Below, piece by piece: positions 19,176-30,234 of a DNA stretch of 64,000 nt. A program made the translations under genes and the position numbers. The notes under the pieces are model-generated. The model searched no databases. It saw only the letters and a program-made list of their open reading frames with translations, and was not told the origin of the DNA. This stretch comes from Paenibacillus nasutitermitis (GTDB taxonomy: Bacteria; Bacillota; Bacilli; Paenibacillales; Paenibacillaceae), in assembly GCF_014641075.1 (NCBI RefSeq), contig NZ_BMHP01000001.1, forward strand, positions 1,240,001-1,304,000, given 5' to 3'. How positions within the stretch are numbered: position 1 is the stretch's first letter; each line of letters starts with the position of its first letter.

Positions 19176-19490
19176 TATATTGTGTCGATCCAGCGATGGG
19201 ACCGCGCCGTTCAACCCGCACCGATTCAGAGAGGGATTCCTTGGCTGCAAGAATCCTTGGCGTGCATGAACGGACTTGACTTCCCGGAGGACAATCGGTG
19301 AACCTTGAATGAGCGATTTGCCCATTCTTCATTAGCCGGTCTGCGTAGTCGGGCGTTAACCGAATGAAGCGAATCTTTTCCGTTTATTGCAGCGGTCCGG
19401 ATTCGAAATGTGGGTGGTACCACGGCAGCTTCGCCTAGCGCAGCTCTCGTCCCTTTTGCCTTTTTAGGCAGGGACGGGAGCTTTTTTGGT
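19176..19490 (+). promoter_or_regulatory. T-box leader of hisS-aspS
   Basis: The T-box sequence GGGTGGTACCACGG lies at 19412-19425. A strong terminator follows: 19442-19453 pairs with 19471-19482 over 12 bp with one wobble, then T6. Stem I can be drawn with CACCGATT (19219-19226) pairing AATCGGTG (19293-19300). An internal loop contains CAGAGA on the left and GGAGGAC on the right. GAC (19290-19292) sits at the specifier position, suggesting that uncharged tRNA-Asp is read; this is inferred from a hand fold. Uncharged tRNA would stabilise the antiterminator and allow synthetase expression. Confidence 0.9.
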
Positions 19491-19582
19491 CTTCATGGAT
19501 GAACGCAAACGCCGGTTTTTCAAAAAAGAGGTTTGGAATCGAAAACGATAACTAGGGGCTAAAGACAAAGGAGGCGCTGACC

Positions 19583-20830
19583 ATGGCTTTTCAGAAACCG
19601 CCTGGCACACAGGATTTTCTGCCTGGTTCTGTAGAGAGATGGCAATTTGTAGAGAGCAAAGCGCGCGATATCTGCCGGCGGTTTAATTTCCGCGAGATCC
19701 GTACGCCGATATTTGAATTCACGGAACTGTTTCAGCGGGGTGTGGGCGAAGCAACGGATATCGTGGAGAAAGAAATGTATACCTTCACGGACCGCGGCGA
19801 CCGCAGCATTACGCTTCGTCCGGAAGGGACCGCTGGCGCTGTAAGGGCCTTTGTGGAGAACAAGCTTTATGGCGAACCGGATCTGACCAAGCTGTATTAT
19901 ATCGGTCCTATGTTCCGGTATGAACGCCAGCAAGCCGGCCGTTACCGCCAGTTTCACCAGTTTGGCGTCGAAGCGCTGGGTTCAGTCTCTCCTTCGCTGG
20001 ATGCCGAAGTGATTGCGCTTGGATACTTGTTTTACAAGGAAATTGGCCTTAGCGGCGTCCATGTGGAGATCAATTCGGTCGGAACCCCTGCGGTCCGTGC
20101 GGTGTTCCGCGAACAACTGCTCGGTTTTCTGAATCCAATCCGCGAGAAGCTCTGCAAGGACTGCCAGTCGCGGATAGACCGCAATCCACTGCGCGTGCTG
20201 GACTGCAAGGTCGACCAGCATCATTTTGAAGGAGCTCCTTCCATATTGGACAGCCTGGATGAGGAGTGCCGGAACCATTTCGATGCTGTGCAGCGCCACT
20301 TGAGCGATATGGACATTCCATTCTCGATTAATTCAAGGCTCGTACGTGGTCTCGATTATTATTCGCACACCGCATTTGAGTATAAGGCAAAAGGAATCGG
20401 AGCTATCGATACGATAGGGGGCGGCGGCCGCTATAATGGCCTTGTTGCCGATATCGGCGGTCCGGACCAGCCGGGCGTCGGACTCGGACTTGGCCTGGAG
20501 CGCGCCGTAATTCTGCTGGAAGCACAGGAAGTTCAGCTCGAACGTCTGAATGCCGTCGATGTCTATCTGATCGCCCTTGGCGAAGCGGCTGACCAGGAGC
20601 TGACGAAGGTGCTGCACCAGCTCCGGCAGCGGGGCATCGCGGCTGAACGCGATTACCAGGGACGCAAGATGAAAGCGCAGATGAAGTCTGCGGACCGTCT
20701 TTCCGTGAGGTACACGGCGATCCTGGGGGATGACGAATTGGCGAAAGGCGAAATCGCCCTGAAAGATATGACGAGCGGCGAGCAGCGGTTTGTCCCGCTT
20801 GACCGGCTTGCAGATGAGATTTTGAGCTAA
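19583..20830 (+). CDS. hisS: Histidyl-tRNA synthetase
   Basis: A 415-residue class II synthetase charging tRNA-His. The N-terminal GTQDFLP motif, motif 2 (GPMFRYERQQAGRYRQFHQFG near 112-132), and the histidine-specific LVRGLDYYSHTAFEY near 253-267 are all present. The anticodon-binding domain occupies the last 95 residues. AAAGGAGG lies 8-10 nt before the ATG. It is first gene of a T-box-controlled operon with aspS, 49 nt upstream of it. Confidence 0.97.
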   Translation: MAFQKPPGTQDFLPGSVERWQFVESKARDICRRFNFREIRTPIFEFTELFQRGVGEATDIVEKEMYTFTDRGDRSITLRPEGTAGAVRAFVENKLYGEPDLTKLYYIGPMFRYERQQAGRYRQFHQFGVEALGSVSPSLDAEVIALGYLFYKEIGLSGVHVEINSVGTPAVRAVFREQLLGFLNPIREKLCKDCQSRIDRNPLRVLDCKVDQHHFEGAPSILDSLDEECRNHFDAVQRHLSDMDIPFSINSRLVRGLDYYSHTAFEYKAKGIGAIDTIGGGGRYNGLVADIGGPDQPGVGLGLGLERAVILLEAQEVQLERLNAVDVYLIALGEAADQELTKVLHQLRQRGIAAERDYQGRKMKAQMKSADRLSVRYTAILGDDELAKGEIALKDMTSGEQRFVPLDRLADEILS

Positions 20831-20879
20831 CAGGCAGTGCTAAATTATCGAACACAAAATAAAGGAGTCGACTCTAATT

Positions 20880-22700
20880 ATGATGTTGAAAACTCATTCC
20901 TGCGGATTGTTAACGAAAAAAGAAGTAGGTCAAACTGTTACGTTGAATGGCTGGGTGCAGCGCCGCCGCGATCTTGGAGGCGTATTGTTCATTGACTTGC
21001 GCGACCGTACAGGCATTATGCAAATCGTATTCAATCCGGACTTCTCCGGAGATGCGCTGGCAATCGCAGACCGCGCGCGCAATGAATTCGTGTTGGCGGT
21101 CAAAGGCGAGGTTGTCGAGCGCGATGCCGAAACGGTCAACAAAAATATCGCTACGGGCGAGATCGAAATCCGCGTGACGGAAATCGAAATTATAAATGCC
21201 GCCAAAACCCCGCCATTCCCAATTGAGGATGGATTGGAAGTGGATGAGTCGATCCGTCTGAAATACCGCTATCTGGATCTTCGTCGTCCTGAAATGCAAA
21301 GAACGCTTCAGCTTCGCTCCAAAGCGGCCAAGATATTCCGCGATTTTCTGGACGAGGAAGGCTTCATTGATGTAGAAACGCCCATTCTGACGAAAAGCAC
21401 GCCGGAAGGCGCCCGCGATTACTTGGTACCAAGCCGCGTCCACGCAGGAGAGTTTTTCGCGCTCCCGCAATCGCCGCAAATTTTCAAACAACTGCTGATG
21501 GTCAGCGGATTGGAACGTTATTACCAGATTGCCCGCTGCTTCCGCGATGAGGATCTGCGTGCAGATCGTCAGCCGGAATTTACTCAGGTCGATATCGAGA
21601 CCTCATTCCTGTCCCAGGAACAGCTCCTTGAACTGATGGAAAAACTGGTGGTCCGTCTGCTTAAGGAAACGGTCCAGGTTGATATTCAGGCACCATTCCA
21701 GCAAATTACGTATGCCGATGCGATGAACAAATATGGCTCCGACAAGCCGGACCTGCGTTTTGGCCTGGAGATGGAAGACATCACCGATATCGTCAGTACA
21801 AGCGATGTGAAGGTGTTCGCAAGCGTAGCTGCAGGCGGCGGGGTAGTCAAGGCGCTCAATGCCAAGGGCTGCGCCAACTGGAGCCGCAAGGAGCTGGATG
21901 ACCTGCAGCCGTTTGCTTCGCGTTATGGCGGCAAAGGATTGGCCTGGGTAACAGTGAAGGAAGGCGAATGGCGCGGACCGATCGTGAAGTTCTTCAAGCC
22001 CGAGGAAATTGCTTCGCTCACCGAGCGGTTGGGCGTGGAAGAAGGCGACTTGCTGCTGTTCTCGGCTGACAAGAAGAAGGTAGTTGCGGACGTTCTGGGT
22101 AATCTGCGCCTGAAGATCGGCAAGGATCTGGGTCTGATCGATGAATCAGCTTTCAAATTCGCGTGGGTTGTTGATTTCCCGCTGCTCGGCTGGGATGAGG
22201 ATGCCAAACGTTTCGTGGCGGAACATCATCCGTTCACGCGTCCGAACGAAGAAGATCTGGCGCTGTTTGAATCCGACCCCGGACAAATCCGCGCACAAGC
22301 CTATGACCTCGTGCTTAACGGTTACGAAGTAGGCGGGGGATCGATGCGGATTTACAAACGCGAAGTGCAGGAAATGATGTTCAAAGCACTTGGCTTCACT
22401 CCCGAGGAATCGTATGAAAAATTCGGATTCCTGCTGGATGCATTTGATTATGGAACTCCGCCGCATGGAGGAATCGCATTTGGTTTCGACCGTTTGGTGA
22501 TGCTGTTGACCGGCCGCACGAATCTGCGTGAAACGATCGCATTCCCGAAAACAGCCAGTGCGACGGACCTGATGGTCGATGCCCCGTCTGAAGTTGATAT
22601 CAGCCAGCTTCAACAGCTGCATATCCGTACGCTTCCGAAGCCCGTCAAACAACCGGAAGCCGCGGCTGCCGCAGCGGGAACCGGAACCTCAGCCGAGTAG
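20880..22700 (+). CDS. aspS: Aspartyl-tRNA synthetase
   Basis: A 606-residue class IIb synthetase. An OB-fold anticodon domain comes first, with the [20 protein letters not shown] signature near 20-40. The catalytic core includes [13 protein letters not shown] near 198-210, [15 protein letters not shown] near 222-236 and the bacterial GAD insert. Motif 3 is [15 protein letters not shown] near 534-548. The C-terminal tail has an Ala-rich run of about 15 residues beyond the usual end. AAAGGAGTCG precedes ATG; a second in-frame ATG follows immediately. It is co-transcribed with hisS. Confidence 0.97.
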   Translation: MMLKTHSCGLLTKKEVGQTVTLNGWVQRRRDLGGVLFIDLRDRTGIMQIVFNPDFSGDALAIADRARNEFVLAVKGEVVERDAETVNKNIATGEIEIRVTEIEIINAAKTPPFPIEDGLEVDESIRLKYRYLDLRRPEMQRTLQLRSKAAKIFRDFLDEEGFIDVETPILTKSTPEGARDYLVPSRVHAGEFFALPQSPQIFKQLLMVSGLERYYQIARCFRDEDLRADRQPEFTQVDIETSFLSQEQLLELMEKLVVRLLKETVQVDIQAPFQQITYADAMNKYGSDKPDLRFGLEMEDITDIVSTSDVKVFASVAAGGGVVKALNAKGCANWSRKELDDLQPFASRYGGKGLAWVTVKEGEWRGPIVKFFKPEEIASLTERLGVEEGDLLLFSADKKKVVADVLGNLRLKIGKDLGLIDESAFKFAWVVDFPLLGWDEDAKRFVAEHHPFTRPNEEDLALFESDPGQIRAQAYDLVLNGYEVGGGSMRIYKREVQEMMFKALGFTPEESYEKFGFLLDAFDYGTPPHGGIAFGFDRLVMLLTGRTNLRETIAFPKTASATDLMVDAPSEVDISQLQQLHIRTLPKPVKQPEAAAAAAGTGTSAE

Positions 22701-22878
22701 AATCGTCCGCAGGACAGGATTCGCTCTAAAAATGGCTTCAAAAATGATCGGAGCGGATTGTCTCTCTTAACGGCTTGCGGTTGTTGAAATGACAGATCAA
22801 TGCCATTTAGGTATCTGCCCTGGCATCTCAACAGCAAGCCGCTAAGGGTGGAGGGCTGCTCTTTCTTTTGCAGGATTT
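22701..22878 (+). ncRNA. Structured RNA candidate in the aspS-tcdA spacer, possibly 6S RNA
   Basis: The spacer has a long interrupted hairpin. 22766-22778 pairs with 22834-22846 (one mismatch), continuing through TGTTGA/TCAACA, ATG/CAT and CAGAT/ATCTG. An alternative inner pairing, ATGCCA/TGGCAT, is also possible. A second hairpin lies at about 22720-22760. In B. subtilis the aspS-yrvM spacer encodes the 6S RNA BsrA, so synteny suggests the same here. No promoter is obvious and the exact ends are unknown. Confidence 0.4.
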
Positions 22879-22895
22879 AGGAGGTGCTGTACAGC

Positions 22896-23645
22896 ATGCT
22901 ACACCAATTTTCACGTACGGAGCTGGCGATTGGCCCCGAGGGGCTGGATATCATGAAGCGGAGTACCATTGCCGTGCTGGGCATCGGCGGTGTCGGCTCG
23001 ATAGCCGCTGAAGCATTGGCGAGAACAGGCGTGGGCCGTATTATTCTGATTGACAAGGATGTCGTGGACATTACGAACATCAATCGTCAGATCCATGCGC
23101 TTACAACCACGGTTGGCCATCCCAAAGCGGATCTCATGCGCGACCGGATCAAGCTGATCAATCCTGACTGCGATGCGATTTCACTGCGGATGTTTTATAC
23201 CGAGGAAACCTATGAGAAGCTGTTCGAGTTCGACCTGGATTATGTGGTGGACGCGTCCGACACGATTTCTTACAAAATCCATCTCATCAAGCAATGTCTG
23301 GAACGAAAGATTCCGATCATCTCGAGCATGGGCGCGGCCAATAAGATGGATCCTACAAAATTTCAGGTAGCGGATATCTCCAAAACCAGTATGGATCCGA
23401 TTGCGCGTGTCGTACGCACCAAGCTTCGGAAGGATGGGATCAAGAAAGGCGTGAAGGTGGTTTTCTCAACCGAGGAGCCGCAAAAGCCGCGCGTGGATGT
23501 TACCCAAAGGATCGTGCCGGAGAACGCGCCGGAGATCCGCAAAGCGCAGCAGCCGCCAGCAAGCAATGCATTTGTCCCACCGGTCGCAGGTCTGATCATG
23601 GTAAGTGTCGTTGTAAAAGATTTGCTACATGCAGGAGGACAATAA
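22896..23645 (+). CDS. tcdA: tRNA threonylcarbamoyladenosine dehydratase
   Basis: A 249-residue E1-like (ThiF/HesA superfamily) enzyme. It uses ATP to cyclise t6A37 of ANN-decoding tRNAs to ct6A. The nucleotide-binding loop VLGIGGVGS is near residue 28, followed by DKDVVDITNINRQ, the superfamily's Asp/Asn/Arg contact segment. The ATG at 22896 has AGGAGG 11 nt upstream; a GTG within the ribosome site was rejected. The position after aspS matches B. subtilis yrvM. The next gene begins 2 nt later. Confidence 0.93.
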   Translation: MLHQFSRTELAIGPEGLDIMKRSTIAVLGIGGVGSIAAEALARTGVGRIILIDKDVVDITNINRQIHALTTTVGHPKADLMRDRIKLINPDCDAISLRMFYTEETYEKLFEFDLDYVVDASDTISYKIHLIKQCLERKIPIISSMGAANKMDPTKFQVADISKTSMDPIARVVRTKLRKDGIKKGVKVVFSTEEPQKPRVDVTQRIVPENAPEIRKAQQPPASNAFVPPVAGLIMVSVVVKDLLHAGGQ

Positions 23646-23647
23646 CC

Positions 23648-24118
23648 ATGAACGCAGCATTAGTTAATAAATTGCGCCTTTCTCTGGATATGCGTGCCTT
23701 AATTCTTGAACCGCCTTCCGAGGAATATCTGGAGGAGCTCAGTATCAGCGGTGAAGCGGTGGCTTATGATGCGAAGCTTGCCGGCACGTATGGCTTTGTA
23801 CTGCTCTTTGCTGCCAGCATCGCCGATCTGAATGAGCATGCTCCCATCGTGATGGAAGCGGCCGCGGACGATGCGATGATCTGGATCTGTTACCCCAAAG
23901 GCACTTCAAATATCAAGTCTGATTTAAACCGGGACCGCGGCTGGAATGTGCTCAAAGCCGCAGGCTGGGAAGGGGTTGCCCTCGTGTCGCTGGACGATAC
24001 GTGGACGGCGATGCGTTTTCGCTCGCCCATCAAACCCAAAAGCTCCAAACGTCCGGCGAAGAAAAAAGCCGGTTCCGCTCCGGTTAAGGAACAGCCTCCG
24101 GCAGACAAGCAGGATTAA
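23648..24118 (+). CDS. Conserved-looking protein of unknown function
   Basis: 156 residues. A compact alpha/beta domain of about 120 residues contains GTYGFVLLFAASIADLNEH, DAMIWICYPKGTS and a closing DDTWTAMRFRSP. It recalls DUF3052-type proteins, where the end reads DxWxxxRxR, but this is a resemblance by eye only. The last 30 residues are a Lys/Pro-rich tail likely to be disordered. It starts 2 nt after tcdA with AGGAGGAC, so the two are almost surely co-translated. Confidence 0.65.
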   Translation: MNAALVNKLRLSLDMRALILEPPSEEYLEELSISGEAVAYDAKLAGTYGFVLLFAASIADLNEHAPIVMEAAADDAMIWICYPKGTSNIKSDLNRDRGWNVLKAAGWEGVALVSLDDTWTAMRFRSPIKPKSSKRPAKKKAGSAPVKEQPPADKQD

Positions 24119-24136
24119 CAAAAAAACGAGAATAAG

Positions 24137-24187
24137 AAACCGTTTCAGTGAAATCATGAGAAATGATGACATTGAGACGGTTTTTTT
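24137..24187 (+). terminator. Terminator of the hisS-aspS-tcdA gene string
   Basis: A 14-bp imperfect stem AAACCGT.../...ACGGTTT with an inner ATCAT/ATGAT hairpin, then T7. Confidence 0.85.
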
Positions 24188-24210
24188 GCGTTAATCAACA
24201 AAAGTTGCTT

Positions 24211-24238
24211 TTGACAAACTTTTTTGTGGGTATACAAT
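24211..24238 (+). promoter_or_regulatory. Sigma-A promoter of mntH
   Basis: TTGACA at 24211-24216 and TACAAT at 24233-24238, spacer 16. The start would be near 24245. No clear MntR palindrome was recognised. Confidence 0.7.
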
Positions 24239-24292
24239 ATAAAAAGGGAACAACGACAAGGTTCGGGCATACAGGTAAGGAGTAGATCAAGC

Positions 24293-25663
24293 ATGCAATT
24301 TAGAGGTGAAGGCAAAATGAAAGAATCGGCACCGAAAATCAATAATAGCGGTTGGCGAAATGAACGTGCATCATCCTCTCTGCCGGAAGTATACAGGTCG
24401 ATGAAAATCCCCAAAAACGGATCGTGGTTCCGGAAATTTCTCGCTTTTGCAGGGCCTGGTTACCTGGTTGCCGTAGGGTATATGGATCCAGGAAACTGGG
24501 CAACGGATATTGCCGGTGGTTCCATGTTCGGCTATACGTTATTATCCGTCATTTTTTTATCGAATCTGATGGCTATTGTCCTTCAGGCGCTTGCCGGCAA
24601 ACTGGGCATTGTAACAGGGCGGGATCTGGCTCAGGCTTGCAAAGACCACTACAGCAAACCGGTTTCGATGATACTCTGGATTTTATGTGAGCTGGCGATT
24701 GCCGCTTGTGATCTGGCCGAAGTCATCGGCTCGGCAATTGCGCTCAATTTGTTGTTTGGCATTCCACTCATTGCGGGGATTATCATTACGGTCGTAGATG
24801 TGCTGCTTGTTCTGCTTCTGCAGAATAAAGGCTTCCGTTATATCGAAGCGCTGGTTATTACCTTGATTGTAACGATTGGCGGCTGTTTTTTCGTTGAACT
24901 TTTTCTGTCCAGACCCGAAATCGGCGGCGTGCTGAAGGGGTTCGTTCCTAGTGCAGAAATTGTTACGGATCCGAAAATGCTGTACATCGCAATCGGAATC
25001 CTGGGGGCAACGGTTATGCCTCATAATTTATATCTGCATTCTTCCATCGTTCAGACCCGTCAGTTCGAGCAAACAACATTGGGCAAACGCCAAGCAATCA
25101 AATACTCGACCTGGGACTCCACAATCGCTTTATTTTTCGCCTTGTTTATTAATGCCGCGATCCTGATCGTATCCGCTGCGACATTCCATACGACTGGGAA
25201 TACGGGAGTAGCTGAAATAGACGATGCCTATCATATGCTGGCTCCTCTGCTTGGCACTGCCGCAGCGAGCATTCTGTTCGGGGTAGCGCTTCTGGCCGCA
25301 GGGCAGAATTCCACGCTGACCGGAACGCTTGCCGGCCAGATTGTGATGGAAGGGTTCCTCAACATACGCCTCAAACCTTGGCTGCGCCGGTTAATTACCC
25401 GGCTGATTGCCATAATTCCGGCAGTTATCGTCACCATGATATATGGTGAAGAAGGAACATTGGATCTTCTGATCCTCAGCCAGGTGATTCTGTCGCTGCA
25501 GTTGTCCTTTGCAGTCATTCCGCTGGTGCAATTCACCAGCGACAAGCTGAAGATGGGGGAATTCGCCAACCCGCTGTGGCTCAAAATTTTAGCATGGGTA
25601 GTGGCGGTTATTATCGCGGTGTTGAATATCTATCTTCTTGTCCAGACATTCAGCGGAGTATAA
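24293..25663 (+). CDS. mntH: Nramp-family Mn2+/divalent metal transporter
   Basis: About 456 residues with some 11 membrane helices. It is a proton-coupled importer of Mn2+ (and Fe2+) in the cytoplasmic membrane. The helix-1 metal motif DPGN appears in [16 protein letters not shown] and the helix-6 motif MPHN in [15 protein letters not shown]; both are intact. A frame opening at 24224 begins upstream of the promoter's -10, so ATG 24293 (AAGGAG 10 nt upstream) is used; ATG 24317 is also possible. It is a single-gene unit with its own promoter and terminator. Confidence 0.93.
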   Translation: MQFRGEGKMKESAPKINNSGWRNERASSSLPEVYRSMKIPKNGSWFRKFLAFAGPGYLVAVGYMDPGNWATDIAGGSMFGYTLLSVIFLSNLMAIVLQALAGKLGIVTGRDLAQACKDHYSKPVSMILWILCELAIAACDLAEVIGSAIALNLLFGIPLIAGIIITVVDVLLVLLLQNKGFRYIEALVITLIVTIGGCFFVELFLSRPEIGGVLKGFVPSAEIVTDPKMLYIAIGILGATVMPHNLYLHSSIVQTRQFEQTTLGKRQAIKYSTWDSTIALFFALFINAAILIVSAATFHTTGNTGVAEIDDAYHMLAPLLGTAAASILFGVALLAAGQNSTLTGTLAGQIVMEGFLNIRLKPWLRRLITRLIAIIPAVIVTMIYGEEGTLDLLILSQVILSLQLSFAVIPLVQFTSDKLKMGEFANPLWLKILAWVVAVIIAVLNIYLLVQTFSGV

Positions 25664-25677
25664 AGCGGGATGGAGAC

Positions 25678-25745
25678 AGCAGCCCTCTATGGAATACGGC
25701 ATCCGAAGTTTATCGGCGCCTTCTCTGTAGAGCGGCTGCTTTTTT
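25678..25745 (+). terminator. Terminator of mntH
   Basis: AGCAGCC...CTCTA (25678-25689) pairs with 25728-25740 with a one-base bulge, then T6. Confidence 0.8.
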
Positions 25746-25870
25746 GCTTCTAACCTGTTAAGCCCATTGCGATTAGTCGCTGGCGAACATTTGTGCTTGT
25801 ATGGTATGATGACAGTATTATACAGACATCGGGGATTGAATTCGGATCTTAGTAAAGGTAGTGTTGCGAA

Positions 25871-27181
25871 ATGGATTTATTCAGTTATCAGGAAACAGCC
25901 GACTCCTCCAAGGCCAGATTATTGGCGGACCGGATGCGTCCGCAGACCATAGATGAATATATTGGCCAGGAGCAGATTGTCGGCCAGGGCAAGCTGCTCA
26001 GACGGGCCATTGAAGCGGACCAGGTCTCTTCGATCCTGTTTTACGGCCCGCCAGGCTGCGGCAAAACAACGCTTGCCCATATTATATCCCGGAGAACGCA
26101 GGGAGAATTCGTGAAGCTCAACGCTGTGGATGCGTCGGTCAAGGACGTCCGCGCCGTTATCGAGGAAGCCAAACTGAACAAGTCCATGTACGGACGTAAA
26201 ACCATCTTGTTCCTGGACGAGGTACACCGCTTTAACTCTTCCCGGCAGGATGCACTGCTGCCGGCAGTCGAGCAGGGCATCATAATTTTTATCGGGGCCA
26301 CAACAGAGAATCCGTTCCATTATGTAAATGGCGCGCTGCTGTCGCGTTCGACGCTGTTTCAATTGGAGGCGCTGACGCGCGAGGATGCGCTTGAAGCGAT
26401 GCGCCGGGCTCTGGCGGACAAGGAGAAAGGGCTTGGCTTCATGGATCTGCATGCCGAAGAAGAAGCGCTGCAGCATATCGCCGGCAAAGCCGGAGGGGAT
26501 ATCCGAAGAGCGCTTAACGCGCTTGAACTGGCGGCTGTGACCACGCCCTCCGAGCAGGACGGTTCGGTCCGGATCACGCTTGAGGTGGCGGAGGAATCAA
26601 TTCGCATGCCTACCATCCGTGCGGATGAATCGACGCAATACGATGTACTCTCGGCTTTTCACAAAAGCGTCCGGGGCTCAAGCGATGCGGCGCTGTTCTG
26701 GTTTCTATATGCCGTAGAGAAGCTGGGAATGGATCCCATGACCTTCATCCGCCGTCTGATTGTCGCATGCAGTGAGGATATCGGTCTTGCCAATCCGCAA
26801 GCTATGGTTCAGGCGGTTACGGCTATGGATGCTTATCACAAAATCGGTTGGCCTGAGGCGAAATATAATATTGCTCAAGCCATTTTGTTTGCGGTGGAGA
26901 GCCCCAAATCCAATGCTTCAGCAGTGGCAATCGGCAATGTGATGAATACCATCGAAGCCATGGGGTCGGCCGAGGTACCGCTTCATTTGCGTGATACCCA
27001 CTATAGCGGCGCGCAGCAATTGGGGCATGCCGGTTATCAATATCCCCATAACTTCCCCGGGCATTATGTGAAACAGCAGTATTTGCCCGATAAGATCCGC
27101 AGCAAATCGTTCTATGAGGCAACCGAGCAGGGGATGGAAGACAAGATCCGCTATAATCAGCAGCGTCGGAATGGGCGATAA
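25871..27181 (+). CDS. rarA: Replication-associated recombination protein A (AAA+ ATPase)
   Basis: A 436-residue MgsA/RarA protein acting at stalled replication forks. The Walker A motif GPPGCGKTTLA is near 58-68, Walker B LFLDEVHRF near 115-123, and sensor 1 GATTENP near 141. The RarA-specific C-terminal tetramerisation region contains MRRLI-like and YSGAQQLGHAGYQYPHNFPGH segments. The length is typical. It matches B. subtilis yrvN in position. Confidence 0.95.
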   Translation: MDLFSYQETADSSKARLLADRMRPQTIDEYIGQEQIVGQGKLLRRAIEADQVSSILFYGPPGCGKTTLAHIISRRTQGEFVKLNAVDASVKDVRAVIEEAKLNKSMYGRKTILFLDEVHRFNSSRQDALLPAVEQGIIIFIGATTENPFHYVNGALLSRSTLFQLEALTREDALEAMRRALADKEKGLGFMDLHAEEEALQHIAGKAGGDIRRALNALELAAVTTPSEQDGSVRITLEVAEESIRMPTIRADESTQYDVLSAFHKSVRGSSDAALFWFLYAVEKLGMDPMTFIRRLIVACSEDIGLANPQAMVQAVTAMDAYHKIGWPEAKYNIAQAILFAVESPKSNASAVAIGNVMNTIEAMGSAEVPLHLRDTHYSGAQQLGHAGYQYPHNFPGHYVKQQYLPDKIRSKSFYEATEQGMEDKIRYNQQRRNGR

Positions 27182-27381
27182 ACGTCGTCTTTCTTTATAA
27201 AAGTAAGCAATAGCCAGCAAAACGTGCATAAAGGGCAACCTTTACCGAATAATCATTACTACACACTCGAAAATGACGACATGCAGCGATCAGATGGTTT
27301 GACGTAAAGTTCGCATTCGTCTAATCTTAGATTATAAACTTTTATTATAATTTTCATGGCCAGAAGGAGGTGCACCTGTCG

Positions 27382-27435
27382 TTGCTACCGTCGTTTATAC
27401 GGGCGACAAGCGGCAGACAGGGAATCGTTGAATAG
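27382..27435 (+). CDS. Possible 17-codon leader ORF overlapping the CNNM gene start
   Basis: AAGGAGG at 27364-27370 is followed 11 nt later by TTG at 27382. The frame runs 17 codons to a TAG at 27433-27435. That stop lies inside the first codons of the next gene (TTG 27428, read as TTGAATAG). The strong ribosome site serves no in-frame start of the large gene, so translational coupling is proposed. No family resemblance. Confidence 0.35.
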   Translation: MLPSFIRATSGRQGIVE

Positions 27436-28780
27436 TGACCCGTTACCCATATTGTGGAGTGGTATTCTGATTTTGTTGCTTGTTTTTTTGAACGGTTTTT
27501 TCGTAGCTGCAGAATTTGCAATGGTGAAGGTAAGGAGCACCCGGATCGACACACTTGTCCAGGACGGCAACCGCCGTGCTCGTTTTGCCTCCATGCTGAC
27601 AAACAATCTGGATGCTTATCTGTCCGCCTGTCAGCTCGGCATAACGTTGGCCTCTCTAGGCCTTGGGTGGCTCGGAGAACCGGCGCTGAAGCACTTTATC
27701 GAACCTATACTGCTCAAGCTGGGTTCCAATGACACGGTAATCTCTACGGTATCATTTGCAATCGCATTCTCCATCATCACGTTTTTGCATATCGTGCTTG
27801 GTGAGCTGGCACCGAAAACAATCGCAATACGCAAGTCGGAAGAAGTGACGATGTGGACAGCCGCGCCGCTCATCTTATTCCGCAAAATTATGTTTCCCTT
27901 CATATGGTTCTTAAATGGCACCGCTAACTGGATGCTTACAAAAATCGGAATCGAACCGGCTTCCGAGCATACATCGGCGCATACGGAGGAAGAAATCCGT
28001 ATTTTGATGAAAGAAAGCCATAAATCCGGACTCATTGACAACACAGAGCTCGCACTCGTGGATAATATATTCGATTTTGCGGAGACCAACGCCCGGGAAA
28101 TCATGATTCCAAGGACCGAGATGGTTTGTCTGTACGCCAATCTCTCCTTTGATGAGAATCAGGCCATCGCGCTTAAGGAAATGCATACCCGCTATCCGGT
28201 ATGTGATGGTGATAAAGACAATATTATCGGATTCGTCCATATAAAAGATATGCTGAAAGTGACGACGGCGCCGGGCATTTCCGATCTGCGGCAAATAACC
28301 CGGCCGATGACGACCGTCCCCGAATCGATGCAGATTAGTACGCTGCTGAAACTGATGCAGAAGAAGAAGACGCAGATTTCCATCCTGATCGACGAGTATG
28401 GGGGCACATCAGGCCTTGTGACGCTGGAAGATATCATGGAAGAAATCGTCGGAGAAATACAGGATGAATTTGATGAAGAACGTCCCGATGTGGAACGAAA
28501 GGATGAGTTTTCCCACTCCATTAACGGAATGATGCTCATCGAAGAAGTAAACAGCTATTTCGGCATCGACATTGAGAGCGATGATTATGATACGATTGGC
28601 GGCTGGATGTATGCCCAGATCGAGATTCCGCCTTCGCGGGACCAGATGGTGATTCACCCAGATGGCTATGAGTTTGTCATTGAGGAAACCGATCATTTGC
28701 GAATTTCCCGCATTCTCATCCGCAAGCGGTCTGAAGAGCAGTTCGATCCCATACATGAGCTTCAAGCCGGTACTGGCTAA
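27428..28780 (+). CDS. CNNM/CorC-type hemolysin family membrane protein
   Basis: About 450 residues. An N-terminal CNNM (DUF21) membrane domain (LNGFFVAAEFAMVKVR near residue 20, then three more helices) is followed by two CBS domains (about 215-340) with GGTSGLVTLEDIMEEIVGEI. A C-terminal CorC_HlyC domain starts near 355. Relatives act in Mg2+ or other cation efflux and Mg2+ homeostasis. TTG 27428 is preferred because the hydrophobic domain begins right after it; an ATG at 27356 has no ribosome site. Confidence 0.85.
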   Translation: MNSDPLPILWSGILILLLVFLNGFFVAAEFAMVKVRSTRIDTLVQDGNRRARFASMLTNNLDAYLSACQLGITLASLGLGWLGEPALKHFIEPILLKLGSNDTVISTVSFAIAFSIITFLHIVLGELAPKTIAIRKSEEVTMWTAAPLILFRKIMFPFIWFLNGTANWMLTKIGIEPASEHTSAHTEEEIRILMKESHKSGLIDNTELALVDNIFDFAETNAREIMIPRTEMVCLYANLSFDENQAIALKEMHTRYPVCDGDKDNIIGFVHIKDMLKVTTAPGISDLRQITRPMTTVPESMQISTLLKLMQKKKTQISILIDEYGGTSGLVTLEDIMEEIVGEIQDEFDEERPDVERKDEFSHSINGMMLIEEVNSYFGIDIESDDYDTIGGWMYAQIEIPPSRDQMVIHPDGYEFVIEETDHLRISRILIRKRSEEQFDPIHELQAGTG

Positions 28781-28795
28781 TCAAATATAATGACC

Positions 28796-28842
28796 AAAAG
28801 GGATTGTCCCCATCGTCGTTCATGATGGAGACAATCCCTTTT
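28796..28842. terminator. Bidirectional terminator between CNNM gene and mnmA
   Basis: A 19-bp stem with one mismatch (28796-28814 with 28824-28842), A4 on one side and T4 on the other, between convergent genes. Confidence 0.85.
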
Positions 28843-28884
28843 GTGCTGCCATATTCCGCGGTGCGGTCCTTTGGTTGGAATAGG

Positions 28885-30210
<1,326 letters not shown>

Positions 30211-30234
30211 TCAAACAAAGAAGAGGTGTCGAAG

